Assembly: GCF_030316825.1 (NCBI RefSeq)
Contig: NZ_JASZYU010000003.1
Coordinates: 434,001-498,000, forward strand
Direction of reading: 5' to 3'
DNA: 64,000 nt
Source of the DNA: Variovorax fucosicus
Lineage (GTDB): Bacteria > Pseudomonadota > Gammaproteobacteria > Burkholderiales > Burkholderiaceae_C
Positions within the stretch are counted from its first letter, which is position 1. Every line of letters starts with the position of its first letter. Shown here in pieces: positions 34,983-44,362 of this stretch. The notes below the pieces were generated by a model. The model saw only the letters and a list, made by a program, of their open reading frames with translations, searched no databases and was not told the origin of the DNA. Both the position numbers and the translations under genes were made by a program.

Positions 34983-36055
34983 CGGACGCGCTCCGATTTC
35001 TGGAAGGTTTTCTGGCGCCTGAACATGCCGCGGCGGTAGGTCGGGAACAGCTCCAGGTAGGTCCGCAGCTTGACCCAGCGGCCGTACAGGCCGGTGGGCT
35101 CGAACAGCACGAAGCCCATGAGCACGATGCCGAACACCACGGCCTGCAGTCCCGCGGCCTGGCCGATGGCGGGCGGCAGCCAGTCCTTGAACAGCGCGAT
35201 GAACTGCGGCATGGTGATCAGGAAGATGGCGCCGAAGAAGGCGCCGTGCACCGAGCCCAGCCCGCCCACGACCACCAGCAGCAGCAGGTCGATCGACTGC
35301 GAGATGCCAAACTGCTCGGGCGAGATGAAGCGCAGCTTGTGCGCGTACAGCGCACCCGCCACACCCACGATGGCCGCCGAGAGCGCGAAGGACGTGGTCT
35401 TGTAGCGCGCCAGGTGGATGCCCATGCTCTGCGCCGAGATCTCTGAGTCGCGGATCGCGATGAAGGCCCGGCCGGTCGAGCTGCGCAGCAGGTTCAGCAC
35501 CGCCAGCGTCACGAGCAGGCATACCCCCAGCACCACCAGATAGAAGGCCGGCGCGCTGCTCGCCGTCCAGCCGAACATCGCGGGCGCCTTCACCGACAAG
35601 CCCGCGTTGCCGCCCGTGACGTGCTCCCAGCGCGCCATCACTTCCTCGACGATGAAGCCGAAGGCCAGCGTCGCCACCGCGAGGTAAATGCCCTTGACGC
35701 GCAGCGCGGGCAGCCCGACCACCACGCCCACCGCGGCCGACAGCCCGGCCGATGCGGCCAGCGCCACCGGGAACGACCAGCCCTGCCCCGTGAGCACCGC
35801 CTGCGTGTACGCGCCCACCCCCAGGAAGGCCGCATGCCCGATCGACACCAGGCCGGTGTAGCCCGCGAGCACCATCAGGCCCAGCCCCGCGATCGCGTAG
35901 ATCAGCACGAAGGTGAGCTGCGAGGTCCAGTACGGGCCGACGACCCAGGGCGCGGCCACCAGTGCCATAAGCAGCAGCCCGTACCAGAACAGATGGCCGT
36001 TGTGCTGCGCGAGGCGGTAGTCTTGGCGGTAGCTGGTTCTGAAGATGAATCTCAT
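34979..36055 (-). CDS. livM: Branched-chain-type ABC transporter permease LivM
   Basis: Inner-membrane protein of 358 residues with about ten hydrophobic segments (first around residue 23, YGLLLMALVAAPWVV). GYTGLVSIGHAAFLGVGAYT and AIRDSEISAQSMGI are the conserved LivM elements. The start overlaps the livH stop. Polar C-terminal tail of about 35 residues. Confidence 0.92.
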   Translation of the reverse strand: MRFIFRTSYRQDYRLAQHNGHLFWYGLLLMALVAAPWVVGPYWTSQLTFVLIYAIAGLGLMVLAGYTGLVSIGHAAFLGVGAYTQAVLTGQGWSFPVALAASAGLSAAVGVVVGLPALRVKGIYLAVATLAFGFIVEEVMARWEHVTGGNAGLSVKAPAMFGWTASSAPAFYLVVLGVCLLVTLAVLNLLRSSTGRAFIAIRDSEISAQSMGIHLARYKTTSFALSAAIVGVAGALYAHKLRFISPEQFGISQSIDLLLLVVVGGLGSVHGAFFGAIFLITMPQFIALFKDWLPPAIGQAAGLQAVVFGIVLMGFVLFEPTGLYGRWVKLRTYLELFPTYRRGMFRRQKTFQKSERVR

Positions 36056-36927
36056 ACTTTCTTTCGCTGCTTTTCACCGAACAGTCCGCTGGGCTTGACG
36101 ATGAGCATCAGCAGCACCACCACATAGGCCGCCACGTCCTTGAAACCCTCGGGCAGGTAGAAGCCCGCGAGCGCCTCGACGATGCCGATGATCAGCCCGC
36201 CCACCACCGCGCCCGGCAGGCTGCCGAAGCCGCCGACCACCGCGGCCGGGAAGGCCTTGAGGCCGATAAAGCCCATGTTCACATGCACGAAGGTGATGGG
36301 CGCGAGCAGCAACCCGGCCACCGTGGCCACAGCCGCCGACAGTCCCCACACCATGCCGTTGAGCCGGCGCACCGGGATGCCCATGTAGTAGGCCGCGAGC
36401 TGGTTCTGCGATGCGGCCTGCATCGCCACGCCGAGCTTGGTGTACTTGAACATCAGGAACAGCCCCAGGCACAGCGCAAGCGTGATGCCGATCACCGCGC
36501 CCTGCTCCGCGCTCAGCACCAGCGTGCCAAGCTTCCAGACCTCACCGCGGTAGGGCACGTCGAGCACGTGGGTGTCGGTACCGATACCCGGCAGCATCGT
36601 GACCAGCCCGCGCGTGATGTAGCCCAGCCCGATGGTCAGCATCACCACGGTGAACTGCGGTTGGCCCAGGATGGGCCGGATCACCGCGCGCTCGAGCAGC
36701 ACGCCGAAGCCCGCCATGCCCGCGACACTGACCAGCGCGGCCCACAGGAAGGGCAGCTTGAACCACAGCATCAGCAGGTAGCCGGTGCAGGCGCCGAGCA
36801 TCATCAGCTCGCCCTGCGCGAAGTTGACGGTCTCGGTCGCCTTGTAGATCAGCACGAAGCCCAGCGCGATCAGCGCGTAGATGCAGCCTAGGGCGGCACC
36901 GGATATCAGCAACTGGATGAATTCCAA
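36052..36927 (-). CDS. livH: Branched-chain-type ABC transporter permease LivH
   Basis: Inner-membrane protein of 291 residues. The start is TTG at 36927, supported by AGGAG 5 bases upstream; the protein begins MEFIQLLISGAALGCIYALIA. ALGFVLIYKATETVNFAQGELMMLGA is the LivH signature and AAVVGGFGSLPGAVVGGLIIG the conserved loop. Its start lies inside the reading frame of the truncated binding-protein relic. Confidence 0.9.
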   Translation of the reverse strand: MEFIQLLISGAALGCIYALIALGFVLIYKATETVNFAQGELMMLGACTGYLLMLWFKLPFLWAALVSVAGMAGFGVLLERAVIRPILGQPQFTVVMLTIGLGYITRGLVTMLPGIGTDTHVLDVPYRGEVWKLGTLVLSAEQGAVIGITLALCLGLFLMFKYTKLGVAMQAASQNQLAAYYMGIPVRRLNGMVWGLSAAVATVAGLLLAPITFVHVNMGFIGLKAFPAAVVGGFGSLPGAVVGGLIIGIVEALAGFYLPEGFKDVAAYVVVLLMLIVKPSGLFGEKQRKKV

Positions 36928-37076
36928 GGCAGCTCCTGGCTAAGGCCCGACAGGTCCTGGATGGTGCCGACCACCACCTCGGTCTTGCTCACGCCCTGCA
37001 TGGCCTGGGCGCCGGCGGCCAATGGCAGGGCGGCGGCCAGCCATGCGGCTGCGAGGCCTGTACGTCTCGTCTTCAT
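36906..37076 (-). pseudogene. Truncated livK-type binding protein gene (signal peptide and first strand)
   Basis: Starts at 37076 behind CAGGAG with a full signal peptide (MKTRRTGLAAAWLAAALPLA then AGAQA) and MQGVSKTEVVVGTIQDLSG, the LivK opening. It then runs into non-homologous LSQELPWNSSSC and stops at 36906. About 340 residues are missing. The stub overlaps the livH start and may still be translated as a leader. Confidence 0.8.
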
Positions 37077-37126
37077 CTCGCAAACTCCTGGGACTTCGGC
37101 GATCGGAAGCGACCGGCCACCCGCGC

Positions 37127-37170
37127 AGTCTTCCCGCGCGCATCTCCACGGTCTTGTGCCGAGTCGCTGG
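37127..37170 (-). promoter_or_regulatory. AraC-box promoter E (livHMGF-ligase unit)
   Basis: Box CAGCGACTCGGCACAAGACC (37169-37150), 17 bases, then AAGACT (37132-37127) in the -10 place. The box is excellent; the -10 is the poorest of the set. It lies 51 bases before the livK-relic start and about 200 bases before livH. Confidence 0.65.
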
Positions 37171-37217
37171 GCTGGCCGTTTCCTCGGGAAAGTCCCAGGT
37201 CGCGCGGGACGGCGCGC

Positions 37218-37261
37218 GCAGCGGGTCGGCACAAGACCCGCCAACACAGCCGTCCCAGAAT
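37218..37261 (+). promoter_or_regulatory. AraC-box promoter F (fadH-hydrolase unit)
   Basis: Box GCAGCGGGTCGGCACAAGAC (37218-37237), one base, 17 bases, then CAGAAT (37256-37261). Only 9 bases separate the -10 from the ATG at 37271, so the transcript would be nearly leaderless. Confidence 0.7.
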
Positions 37262-37270
37262 CGCCGGACG

Positions 37271-39319
37271 ATGAACACCTATCCCACCCTCCTCTCGCCG
37301 CTGGCCATCCCGCATGCCGACGGCACCCAGACGCTGCTGCGCTGCCGCGTGCTCATGGGCTCGATGCACACCGGGCTCGAGGAAAAGCCTGACGGCATCG
37401 CGCGCATGGCGGCCTTCTACGCCGAGCGGGCGCGCGGCGGCGCGGCGCTGATCGTCACGGGCGGTCTGTCGCCCAACGCCGAGGGCAACATGTGGGCCGG
37501 CATGCGCACGCTGGCCAGCGCGGCCGACGCCGCACCGCACCGCGAGATCACCGACGCCGTGCATGCGCACGGCGCGCTGGTCGCCATGCAATTGCTGCAC
37601 GCGGGCCGCTACGCGCACCACGACCAGGGCGTGGCACCGTCTGCGCGCAAATCGCCGCTGTCGGCCGTCACGCCGCGCGAGATGAGTGAGGCCGACATCC
37701 AGCGCACCCTCGATGACTACGCGCGCGCCGCTGTGCTGGCGCAGGGCTCGGGCTACGACGGCGTCGAGGTGATGGGTGCCGAGGGCTACCTGATCAACCA
37801 GTTCGCGGCACCGCGCGCCAACCAGCGCGAGGACGCCTGGGGCGGCAGCGCCGAGAACCGCATGCGCTTCGCAGTTGAGGCGGTGCGTCGCGTGCGCGCC
37901 GCGACCGGGCCGCGCTTCCTGCTGATCTACCGGCTGTCGATGCTCGACCTGGTCGAGGGCGGCTGCACCTGGGACGAGGTGGTGCAGCTCGCGCGTGCCG
38001 TGCAGGACGCGGGCGCCTCGATCCTCAACCCCTACGTGGGCTGGCACGAGGCGCGCGTGCCCACCATCGCCACGCTGGTGCCGCGCGCGGCCTTCGTCGC
38101 GCTCACGGCCCGGCTCAAGCGCGAGCTGCGCGTGCCGGTGGTGGCGAGCAACCGCATCAACGACCCCGCGCTGGCCGAGTCGATCCTCGCGCGCGGCGAC
38201 GCCGACCTGGTGTCCATGGCCCGCCCGCTGCTCGCCGACGCCGACTTCGTGAACAAGGCCAGCGCCGGCCGCGCCGACGAGATCAACACCTGTATCGCCT
38301 GCAACCAGGGCTGCCTCGACGCGGCCTTGTCGGGCCAGCTGACCGGCTGCATGGTCAACCCGCGCGCCTGCCGCGAGACCGAGCTTGTGATCGAGCCCGC
38401 GGCCCAGCGCCGGCGCATCGCGGTGGTCGGCGCGGGCCCGGGCGGCCTGGCCGCGGCCACCACCGCGGCCGAGCGCGGCCACGATGTCACGCTGTTCGAC
38501 GCGGCGCCGCGCGTCGGCGGCCAGTTCAACCTGGCGCAGCGCATCCCGGGCAAGGAGGAATACGCCGAGACGCTGCGCCACTACGCGACGCGGCTAGAGC
38601 GAGCGGGCGTGCGCCAGGTGCTCGGCGCCCGGGCCGAACCGGCCACGCTGGCGGCCGGCGGCTTCGACCACGTGATCCTGGCCACTGGCGTGCGGGCGCG
38701 CACGCCCGAACTGCCGGGCGTCGACCTTCCGGGCGTGGTCGGCTATGCCGAGGTGATCGAGGGCCGCTGCGAGCCCGGCGCGCGCGTTGCGATCATCGGC
38801 GCGGGCGGCATCGGCTTCGACGTAGCCGAGTTGCTCACGCACGAGGCCCTGGGCGCGGCCGACGAGGGCGCACACTTCGCCGCGACCTGGGGCATCGACT
38901 TCAGCGTGGCCGCGCGCGGCGGCCTGGTGCCGCCCGCGCCGCCGCAGTCGCCACGCCATGTGTGGCTGCTGCAGCGCAAGGACGAGACGCCGGGCAAGCG
39001 TCTGGGCAAAACCACCGGATGGATCCGCCGCGCGCTGCTCGGCCGGCGCGGGGTGCACCAATGGGCGGGCGTGGCCTACGAACGCATCGAGGCCCAGGGC
39101 GATGCGCTGGCCCTGCACCTGCGGGTGCGCGGCGAGCCGCGCGTGCTGGTGGTCGACACCGTCGTGCTCTGCGCAGGCCAGGACCCGGACAACGCGCTGG
39201 CTCCCGCGCTCGAAGCGGCCGGCGTGCCCGTGACCGCGATCGGTGGCGCGCGCTTCGCGGCCGAACTCGACGCCACGCGCGCCATCGACGAAGGCGTGCG
39301 CCTCGCGGCCTCGCTGTGA
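37271..39319 (+). CDS. fadH: NADPH-dependent 2,4-dienoyl-CoA reductase (FadH type)
   Basis: Iron-sulfur flavoprotein of 682 residues. An N-terminal Old-Yellow-Enzyme-type barrel (about 1-340) keeps the catalytic tyrosine in MGAEGYLINQF and the histidine in GWHEARVPTIAT. The 4Fe-4S cluster motif is CIACNQGCLDAALSGQLTGC. The C-terminal FAD/NADP domains have IAVVGAGPGGLAAA (about residue 380) and VAIIGAGGIGFDVAELL. It reduces 2,4-dienoyl-CoA intermediates of unsaturated substrates. Confidence 0.92.
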   Translation: MNTYPTLLSPLAIPHADGTQTLLRCRVLMGSMHTGLEEKPDGIARMAAFYAERARGGAALIVTGGLSPNAEGNMWAGMRTLASAADAAPHREITDAVHAHGALVAMQLLHAGRYAHHDQGVAPSARKSPLSAVTPREMSEADIQRTLDDYARAAVLAQGSGYDGVEVMGAEGYLINQFAAPRANQREDAWGGSAENRMRFAVEAVRRVRAATGPRFLLIYRLSMLDLVEGGCTWDEVVQLARAVQDAGASILNPYVGWHEARVPTIATLVPRAAFVALTARLKRELRVPVVASNRINDPALAESILARGDADLVSMARPLLADADFVNKASAGRADEINTCIACNQGCLDAALSGQLTGCMVNPRACRETELVIEPAAQRRRIAVVGAGPGGLAAATTAAERGHDVTLFDAAPRVGGQFNLAQRIPGKEEYAETLRHYATRLERAGVRQVLGARAEPATLAAGGFDHVILATGVRARTPELPGVDLPGVVGYAEVIEGRCEPGARVAIIGAGGIGFDVAELLTHEALGAADEGAHFAATWGIDFSVAARGGLVPPAPPQSPRHVWLLQRKDETPGKRLGKTTGWIRRALLGRRGVHQWAGVAYERIEAQGDALALHLRVRGEPRVLVVDTVVLCAGQDPDNALAPALEAAGVPVTAIGGARFAAELDATRAIDEGVRLAASL

Positions 39320-39338
39320 ACTGCATCAGGACGAGGAC

Positions 39339-40355
39339 ATGCTCGCCATCGATTCCCCCACCCTGCCCGGCTGGCGCCGGATCGCCACCCCCGGCCTCGC
39401 GATGGCCGCCAGCGTGGTGCCGCCGGCTGATGCAGCGCGTCCCACGGTCGTGCTGCTGCACGGCTTTCCCGAACTCGCCCATTCGTGGCGCCACCAGGTC
39501 CGCGCGCTGGCCGCCGCAGGCTACGGCGTGGTCGCACCCGACCTGCGCGGCTACGGCGACACCGGCCCCCAGGGCCCGCTCGAGGCCTACCGCATGCAGA
39601 ACCTCGCGTTCGACGTGGTCGGGCTGCTCGATGCGCTCGGCATCGCGCGCGCGGTGGTCGTGGGCCACGACTTCGGCGGCGCGCTCGCCTGGACGCTGGC
39701 GCGCGACCATGCTGCGCGCGTGCAGGGCGTCGTCTCGCTGAACACGCCCTACACGCGCCGCACCGAGGTCGACCTGGTGCAGACCATGCTGCAGGCGCGC
39801 GGGCCCGCGCACTACATGGTCGCGTTCCAGCCGGCGGGTGTGGGCGAGGCGCTGCTGGGCCGAGACGTCGAGGCCACCTTCCGCGGCCTGATGCGGCGCC
39901 CTGCGCTCACGCTCGCGCAGTTCGCGCAACTGCCCGCGCGCGTGCAGGCGCTGCCCGCCACGATGTTCACCGGCGAGCCCGCGGTAATGGGTGCGCCGCT
40001 GCTGGACGACGACACGCTGCGCGTGTTCACGCAGGCGTACGCGCGCACCGGCTTCGAGGGCGCGCTGAACTGGTATCGCAACCTGCACCGCAACTGGCTC
40101 GACACCGCCGCCACCGTCGACCATGTCGGCGTGCCGGCGCTGATGGTCAGCGCGGACCGCGACTTCTTCCTGCCGCCCGCGACCACGCGCGGCATGGAGC
40201 GCATCGTGCCCGACCTCGAACGCCACACGCTGGCCGACTGCGGCCACTGGACGCAGCAAGAGCAACCCGAGGTGGTAAACGCGCTGCTGCTCGATTGGCT
40301 CGCGCGACGGATGCGGTTCAGCGTCCGGTCCACACCGGCTTGCGCTTCTCGTTGA
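39339..40355 (+). CDS. Alpha/beta hydrolase, epoxide-hydrolase-like
   Basis: Protein of 338 residues. VVLLHGFPELAHSWRHQV gives the HGFPE oxyanion motif, VVGHDFGGALAW puts aspartate at the nucleophile position as in soluble epoxide hydrolases and dehalogenases, and DCGHWTQQEQP holds the catalytic histidine. A cap domain lies at about 140-240. Follows fadH by 19 bases and shares promoter F. Its last 38 bases overlap the end of the convergent crotonase gene. Epoxide opening fits terpene-like substrates, but is inference. Confidence 0.85.
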   Translation: MLAIDSPTLPGWRRIATPGLAMAASVVPPADAARPTVVLLHGFPELAHSWRHQVRALAAAGYGVVAPDLRGYGDTGPQGPLEAYRMQNLAFDVVGLLDALGIARAVVVGHDFGGALAWTLARDHAARVQGVVSLNTPYTRRTEVDLVQTMLQARGPAHYMVAFQPAGVGEALLGRDVEATFRGLMRRPALTLAQFAQLPARVQALPATMFTGEPAVMGAPLLDDDTLRVFTQAYARTGFEGALNWYRNLHRNWLDTAATVDHVGVPALMVSADRDFFLPPATTRGMERIVPDLERHTLADCGHWTQQEQPEVVNALLLDWLARRMRFSVRSTPACASR

Positions 40356-41103
40356 ACGAGGCCAGGCCCTCGCGCGCGTCTTCGGTCATCGCGAGCAGCG
40401 CGATCTGGCTCTCGGTGTAGGCGATGCCTTCGTCGAAGGACATCGCGGCCATCGCGCGCATCGCGTACTTGCCGCGGCGCAGCGCCGTGGGCGACTTGCC
40501 GGCGAGGCGGTCGACCAGCCACTGCGTTTTCGCGTCGAGCTCGTCGGCGGGCACCGCATAGTTGAGCAGCCCCGCCTCCAGGGCCTCGGCCGCGCCGAAG
40601 GGCTCGCCCGTGAGACACCACTCGCGCAGCGTGCGGCGCGGCACGATGTCCTGCAGCAGGCTCAGCACCTGCATCGGGAACAGGCCGATCTTGACCTCGG
40701 GCAGGCCGAACTGCACATGGTCGGCCGCGACCGCCATGTCGGTCATGCACAGCAGGCCCACGCCACCGGCCATGCAGACGCCGTTGATGCGCGCGATGCT
40801 CGGCAAGGTGGCGTTCTGCACGTCGCGCAGCATGTCGGCGTAGTCGATGTTGGGCTGCGAGAGGTCGAACGCGAATCCCGCGCCCGGCTGCAGGTCGCCG
40901 CCCGCGCAGAAAGCCTTCTCGCCCGCGGCGGTGAGCACGATCACGCGCACCTCGGGGTCGGCATGGGCGCGGCGCCAGCCGTCGCGGATGCCGGCAACCA
41001 CTTCCTTGTTGATCGCGTTGCGCTTGTCGGGCCGGTTGATCGTGACCCACATCGCGTGGCCGCGCTTGTCCACCCGCACCGCGGGCTCGTTCGTCTCGCT
41101 CAT
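40318..41103 (-). CDS. Enoyl-CoA hydratase family protein (AtuE/LiuC-like position)
   Basis: Crotonase of 261 residues: FCAGGDLQPGAGFAFDL, NGVCMAGGVGLLCMTDMAVA and FGLPEVKIGLFPMQVL. The second glutamate (LPEVK) is present, the first is replaced (GGVGLL). Last gene of the carboxylase operon beginning at 45985, where Atu and Liu clusters carry the 3-hydroxy-isohexenylglutaryl-CoA or methylglutaconyl-CoA hydratase. That role is proposed from position. Confidence 0.85.
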   Translation of the reverse strand: MSETNEPAVRVDKRGHAMWVTINRPDKRNAINKEVVAGIRDGWRRAHADPEVRVIVLTAAGEKAFCAGGDLQPGAGFAFDLSQPNIDYADMLRDVQNATLPSIARINGVCMAGGVGLLCMTDMAVAADHVQFGLPEVKIGLFPMQVLSLLQDIVPRRTLREWCLTGEPFGAAEALEAGLLNYAVPADELDAKTQWLVDRLAGKSPTALRRGKYAMRAMAAMSFDEGIAYTESQIALLAMTEDAREGLASFNEKRKPVWTGR

Positions 41104-41153
41104 CTTGTCTCGCTCCTTGTTCGCCGGGCGCTGGCCGCGCGCCCTGTGTGGGC

Positions 41154-43154
41154 CTAGGCCGCGACCGCGTCCTTGGCGGCCACCTCGATCTCGACCACCA
41201 CGCGGCTGGCCGCGACCTGGTCGCCGGTCTTCACGTGAAGCGCAATCACCTTGCCGGCCACCGGCGCGGCGTGGATGTGCTCCATCTTCATGGCCTCGAG
41301 CGTGACGACCGGCTGGCCCGCCTCGACCATGTCGCCGACCGCGGCCATCACCGCGACCACGCGGCCGTTCATCGAGGCGCGCACCTTGCCGTCGCCGCCG
41401 GCCTCGCCCTGGCGCGTGGTCGCGGCGCGGGTCTTGTCCTCGATGCGCACCGGGATGCCGCGGAAGTGCAGCAGCAGCGTGGCGCCGTCGCGGTGGAAGG
41501 CCGCGCTTTCATAAAGGCCGTCGCAGACGAAGCGCGCGGCGTGCTCGCCGATCTCGGCCAGCTCGATGACGTGCGCCGCGTCGCCGATCGACACCTCGAA
41601 ATGGCGCTGCTGCCGCAGCACGATGCTCGCGCTCAGCGCGCTGCCTTCGACCTCGAAGCGCAGCGAGATCGGCAGGCTGTGCGTCATGCGCCGGCCGATC
41701 GCGGGCGCGCGGCGCGCACCGGTGGTCTCGTAGAGCAGCACGGCCGCGATGGCGGCGGCGCGCGCACGGGCCTCGGTGTCGGGCGCGAGCAGCGCGTCCT
41801 GGTTCTGCGCGATGAAGGCGGTGGTGGCGCCGCCGGCCGCGAAGACCGCATGGCTCAGGCAGCGGTGCAGGAAGGCCTGGTTGGTGGTCACGCCCAGCGC
41901 CACCGCATCCTCGAGGCCGGCCATCAACTGGCGCCGCGCGGCCTCGCGCGTGTCGCCGTGGCTGATGACCTTGGCGATCATCGAGTCGTAGTAAGGCGGG
42001 ATCTCGCCGCCCGAACGCAGCGCATGCTCGACGCGCAGCTGCGCAGGCATGGCCCACAGCGCCATGGTGCCGCTCTGGGGCATGAAGCCCTTGTCGGCGT
42101 CTTCTGCGCACAGCCGCACCTCGATCGCATGGCCGTTGAACTTGACCTGCTCCTGCGTGATCGGCAACGGCTCGCCGCCGGCCACGCGCAGTTGCAGCGC
42201 GACCAGGTCGAGGCCGGTGATGGCCTCGGTCACCGGATGCTCGACCTGAAGCCGGGTGTTCATTTCCATGAAGTAGTAGTTGCCTTCGGCGTCGAGCAGG
42301 AACTCGAGCGTGCCCGCGCCTTCGTAGCGGATGGCCCTGACCGCGGCCACCGCGGTGGCGCCCATGCGCGCGCGCAGCTCGGCGTCGACGGCCGGCGAGG
42401 GCGCTTCCTCGATCAGCTTCTGGTGGCGGCGCTGCACCGAGCAGTCGCGCTCGCCCAGGTGGATCGCGTTGCCGTGGCGGTCGGCGAAGACCTGGATCTC
42501 GATGTGGCGCGGCTCGACGATGGCGCGCTCGAGGATCACCTCGGGGTCGCCGAAGGCGCTCTGCGCCTCGGAGCGCGCGCTGCGCAGCAGCTCGGGGAAC
42601 TCCTTGGCCGAGGGCACCAGCCGCATGCCGCGCCCGCCGCCACCGGCCGTGGCCTTGATCATCACCGGAAAGCCGATTCGCACGGCCTCGGCCGCGAGCC
42701 GTTCCTCGCCCTGGTCGTCGCCCTGGTAGCCGGGGATGCAGGGCACGCCGGCCGCCTGCATCAGCGTCTTGGCGCCGGCCTTGTTGCCCATCGACACGAT
42801 GGCTTCGGCCGAGGGGCCGATGAACACCAGGCCCGCGTCCTGGCAGGCCTGCGCGAAGTCCTCGTTCTCGGCCAGGAAGCCGTAGCCCGGGTGCACCGCG
42901 TCGGCGCCGCTGAGCTTCGCGGCCTCGATGATCGCGGGGATGCGCAGGTAGGACTGCGCGGGCAGCGGTTCGCCGATGCACACGGCCTGGTCGGCCTCGC
43001 GCACATGGCGCGCGCCGGCATCGGCCGTGGAGTACACGGCGACCGTGCGGTAACCGAGCGCACGCGCGCTGCGGATGATGCGCAAGGCGATCTCGCCGCG
43101 GTTGGCGATCAGAATCTTGCGGAAGGGCGTGAGCGTGGAGGTCGAGGCGGTCAT
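41154..43154 (-). CDS. Acyl-CoA carboxylase alpha subunit (biotin carboxylase + BCCP)
   Basis: Protein of 666 residues. Biotin carboxylase: ILIANRGEIALRIIRSARAL at the start, ATP-grasp KATAGGGGRGMRLV (about residue 160) and EMNTRLQVEHPVTE. A BT-like linker follows (about 450-590), then a biotinyl domain with VVTLEAMKMEHIHAAPVAGK, whose lysine is biotinylated. Same architecture as 3-methylcrotonyl-, geranyl- and propionyl-CoA carboxylase alpha subunits. It lies in the same operon as the beta subunit. Confidence 0.92.
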   Translation of the reverse strand: MTASTSTLTPFRKILIANRGEIALRIIRSARALGYRTVAVYSTADAGARHVREADQAVCIGEPLPAQSYLRIPAIIEAAKLSGADAVHPGYGFLAENEDFAQACQDAGLVFIGPSAEAIVSMGNKAGAKTLMQAAGVPCIPGYQGDDQGEERLAAEAVRIGFPVMIKATAGGGGRGMRLVPSAKEFPELLRSARSEAQSAFGDPEVILERAIVEPRHIEIQVFADRHGNAIHLGERDCSVQRRHQKLIEEAPSPAVDAELRARMGATAVAAVRAIRYEGAGTLEFLLDAEGNYYFMEMNTRLQVEHPVTEAITGLDLVALQLRVAGGEPLPITQEQVKFNGHAIEVRLCAEDADKGFMPQSGTMALWAMPAQLRVEHALRSGGEIPPYYDSMIAKVISHGDTREAARRQLMAGLEDAVALGVTTNQAFLHRCLSHAVFAAGGATTAFIAQNQDALLAPDTEARARAAAIAAVLLYETTGARRAPAIGRRMTHSLPISLRFEVEGSALSASIVLRQQRHFEVSIGDAAHVIELAEIGEHAARFVCDGLYESAAFHRDGATLLLHFRGIPVRIEDKTRAATTRQGEAGGDGKVRASMNGRVVAVMAAVGDMVEAGQPVVTLEAMKMEHIHAAPVAGKVIALHVKTGDQVAASRVVVEIEVAAKDAVAA

Positions 43155-43176
43155 GGAGCGTACGTCGATGGTTTTT

Positions 43177-44331
43177 TCAGTGAGCGGACGGGAAGGTGCC
43201 CATGTACTTGCTGAGGATCTGGAGCATCACTTCGTCGGCGCCGCCGCCGATCGAGGTGAGCCGGCCGTCGCGGAAGATGCGCGAAATGGGGCTCTCGTCG
43301 ACGAAGCCCATGCCGCCCCAGAACTGCAGGCAGCCGTCGGCCACTTCGCGGATCACGCGACCGGCCTTGAGCTTGGCCATGGTCGCGGTGCGCGTGGCGT
43401 CCTGCCCGGCCACCACCTCCTCCACGCCCTGCCAGCAGAGGGCGTGCAAGGCGGCCACCTCGGTCTGCAGCTCGGCCAGCCGGTAGTGCACCCACTGGTT
43501 GTCCAGGATCGAGCGGCCGAAGGCGCGGCGCTCGCGCGTGTAGCCGATGGTGGTGTCGATGGCGCGCTGCGCCATGCCGGCGTTGTTGAGCGCGCCCCAG
43601 AGGCGTTCGACCTGGAACTGCTCCATCTGGTAGATGAAGCCCATGCCCTCCTCGCCGATGCGGTATCGCTGCGGCACGCGCACGTCGTCGAAGTGGATCT
43701 GCGCGGTGTCCGACGAGTGCATGCCCATCTTGCGCAGTTTGCGCGCGACTTCGACGCCTCGGGTCTTCATGGGCACCACGATCAGCGACTTGTTGCGGTG
43801 CGAAGCGCCTTCGGAGGTGTTGGCCAGCACGCAGCAGAAGTCGGCCTGCGTACCGTTGGTGGTCCACATCTTGCCGCCGTTGATCACATAGTCGCCGCCG
43901 TCCTTGCGCGCGGTGGTCTTGATCGAGGCCACGTCGGAGCCGCTGCCGACTTCCGACACGCCCAGGCAGGCCACGTAGTCGCCGGCGATCGCGGGCGCGA
44001 GGAATTCCGCCCGCAACTCGGCGCTGCCCCGGTGCGAGAGCGCGGGTGTCGCCATGTCGGTCTGCACGCCGATGGCCATCGGCACGCCGCCGCAGTTCAT
44101 GTGCGCGAGCGTCTCGGCCATCACCGCGCCGTAAGAGTAGTCGAGGCCGGCGCCGCCGTCCTCGACCGGCTTCGTCAGGCCCAGCATGCCGAGTTCGCCC
44201 AGGCGCTTGAACACCTGGTGGGCCGGGAAGACCTCGGCGCGCTCCCATTCGTCGACGTAGGGGTTGACCTCCTTGTCGATGAAGCGCTTGAGCGTGTCGC
44301 GCAGCGTGTCGTGTTCGGGTGTGAGTTGCAT
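43177..44331 (-). CDS. Acyl-CoA dehydrogenase (AtuD/LiuA-like position)
   Basis: FAD flavoprotein of 384 residues. CLGVSEVGSGSDVASIKTTA and GGKMWTTNGTQADF are the flavin and substrate loops; the end has LTSIGGGADEVMLQIL, with GGG where medium-chain enzymes carry the catalytic EGT, so the base must be elsewhere (as in isovaleryl-type enzymes). Between carboxylase beta and alpha, the order seen for citronellyl-CoA dehydrogenase AtuD after AtuC. Oxidises a branched acyl-CoA before carboxylation. Confidence 0.9.
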   Translation of the reverse strand: MQLTPEHDTLRDTLKRFIDKEVNPYVDEWERAEVFPAHQVFKRLGELGMLGLTKPVEDGGAGLDYSYGAVMAETLAHMNCGGVPMAIGVQTDMATPALSHRGSAELRAEFLAPAIAGDYVACLGVSEVGSGSDVASIKTTARKDGGDYVINGGKMWTTNGTQADFCCVLANTSEGASHRNKSLIVVPMKTRGVEVARKLRKMGMHSSDTAQIHFDDVRVPQRYRIGEEGMGFIYQMEQFQVERLWGALNNAGMAQRAIDTTIGYTRERRAFGRSILDNQWVHYRLAELQTEVAALHALCWQGVEEVVAGQDATRTATMAKLKAGRVIREVADGCLQFWGGMGFVDESPISRIFRDGRLTSIGGGADEVMLQILSKYMGTFPSAH

Positions 44332-44362
44332 GGCTCGTGTGTCTCGCTTCTTTTTCTTCGGC

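Noticed and set aside
34182..36077. Apparent 631-residue fusion of a permease-like part with LivG
   Set aside because: Only the last 266 residues are real (LivG); the part before is livM read in the wrong frame, and livM has its own intact frame with an ATGA overlap.
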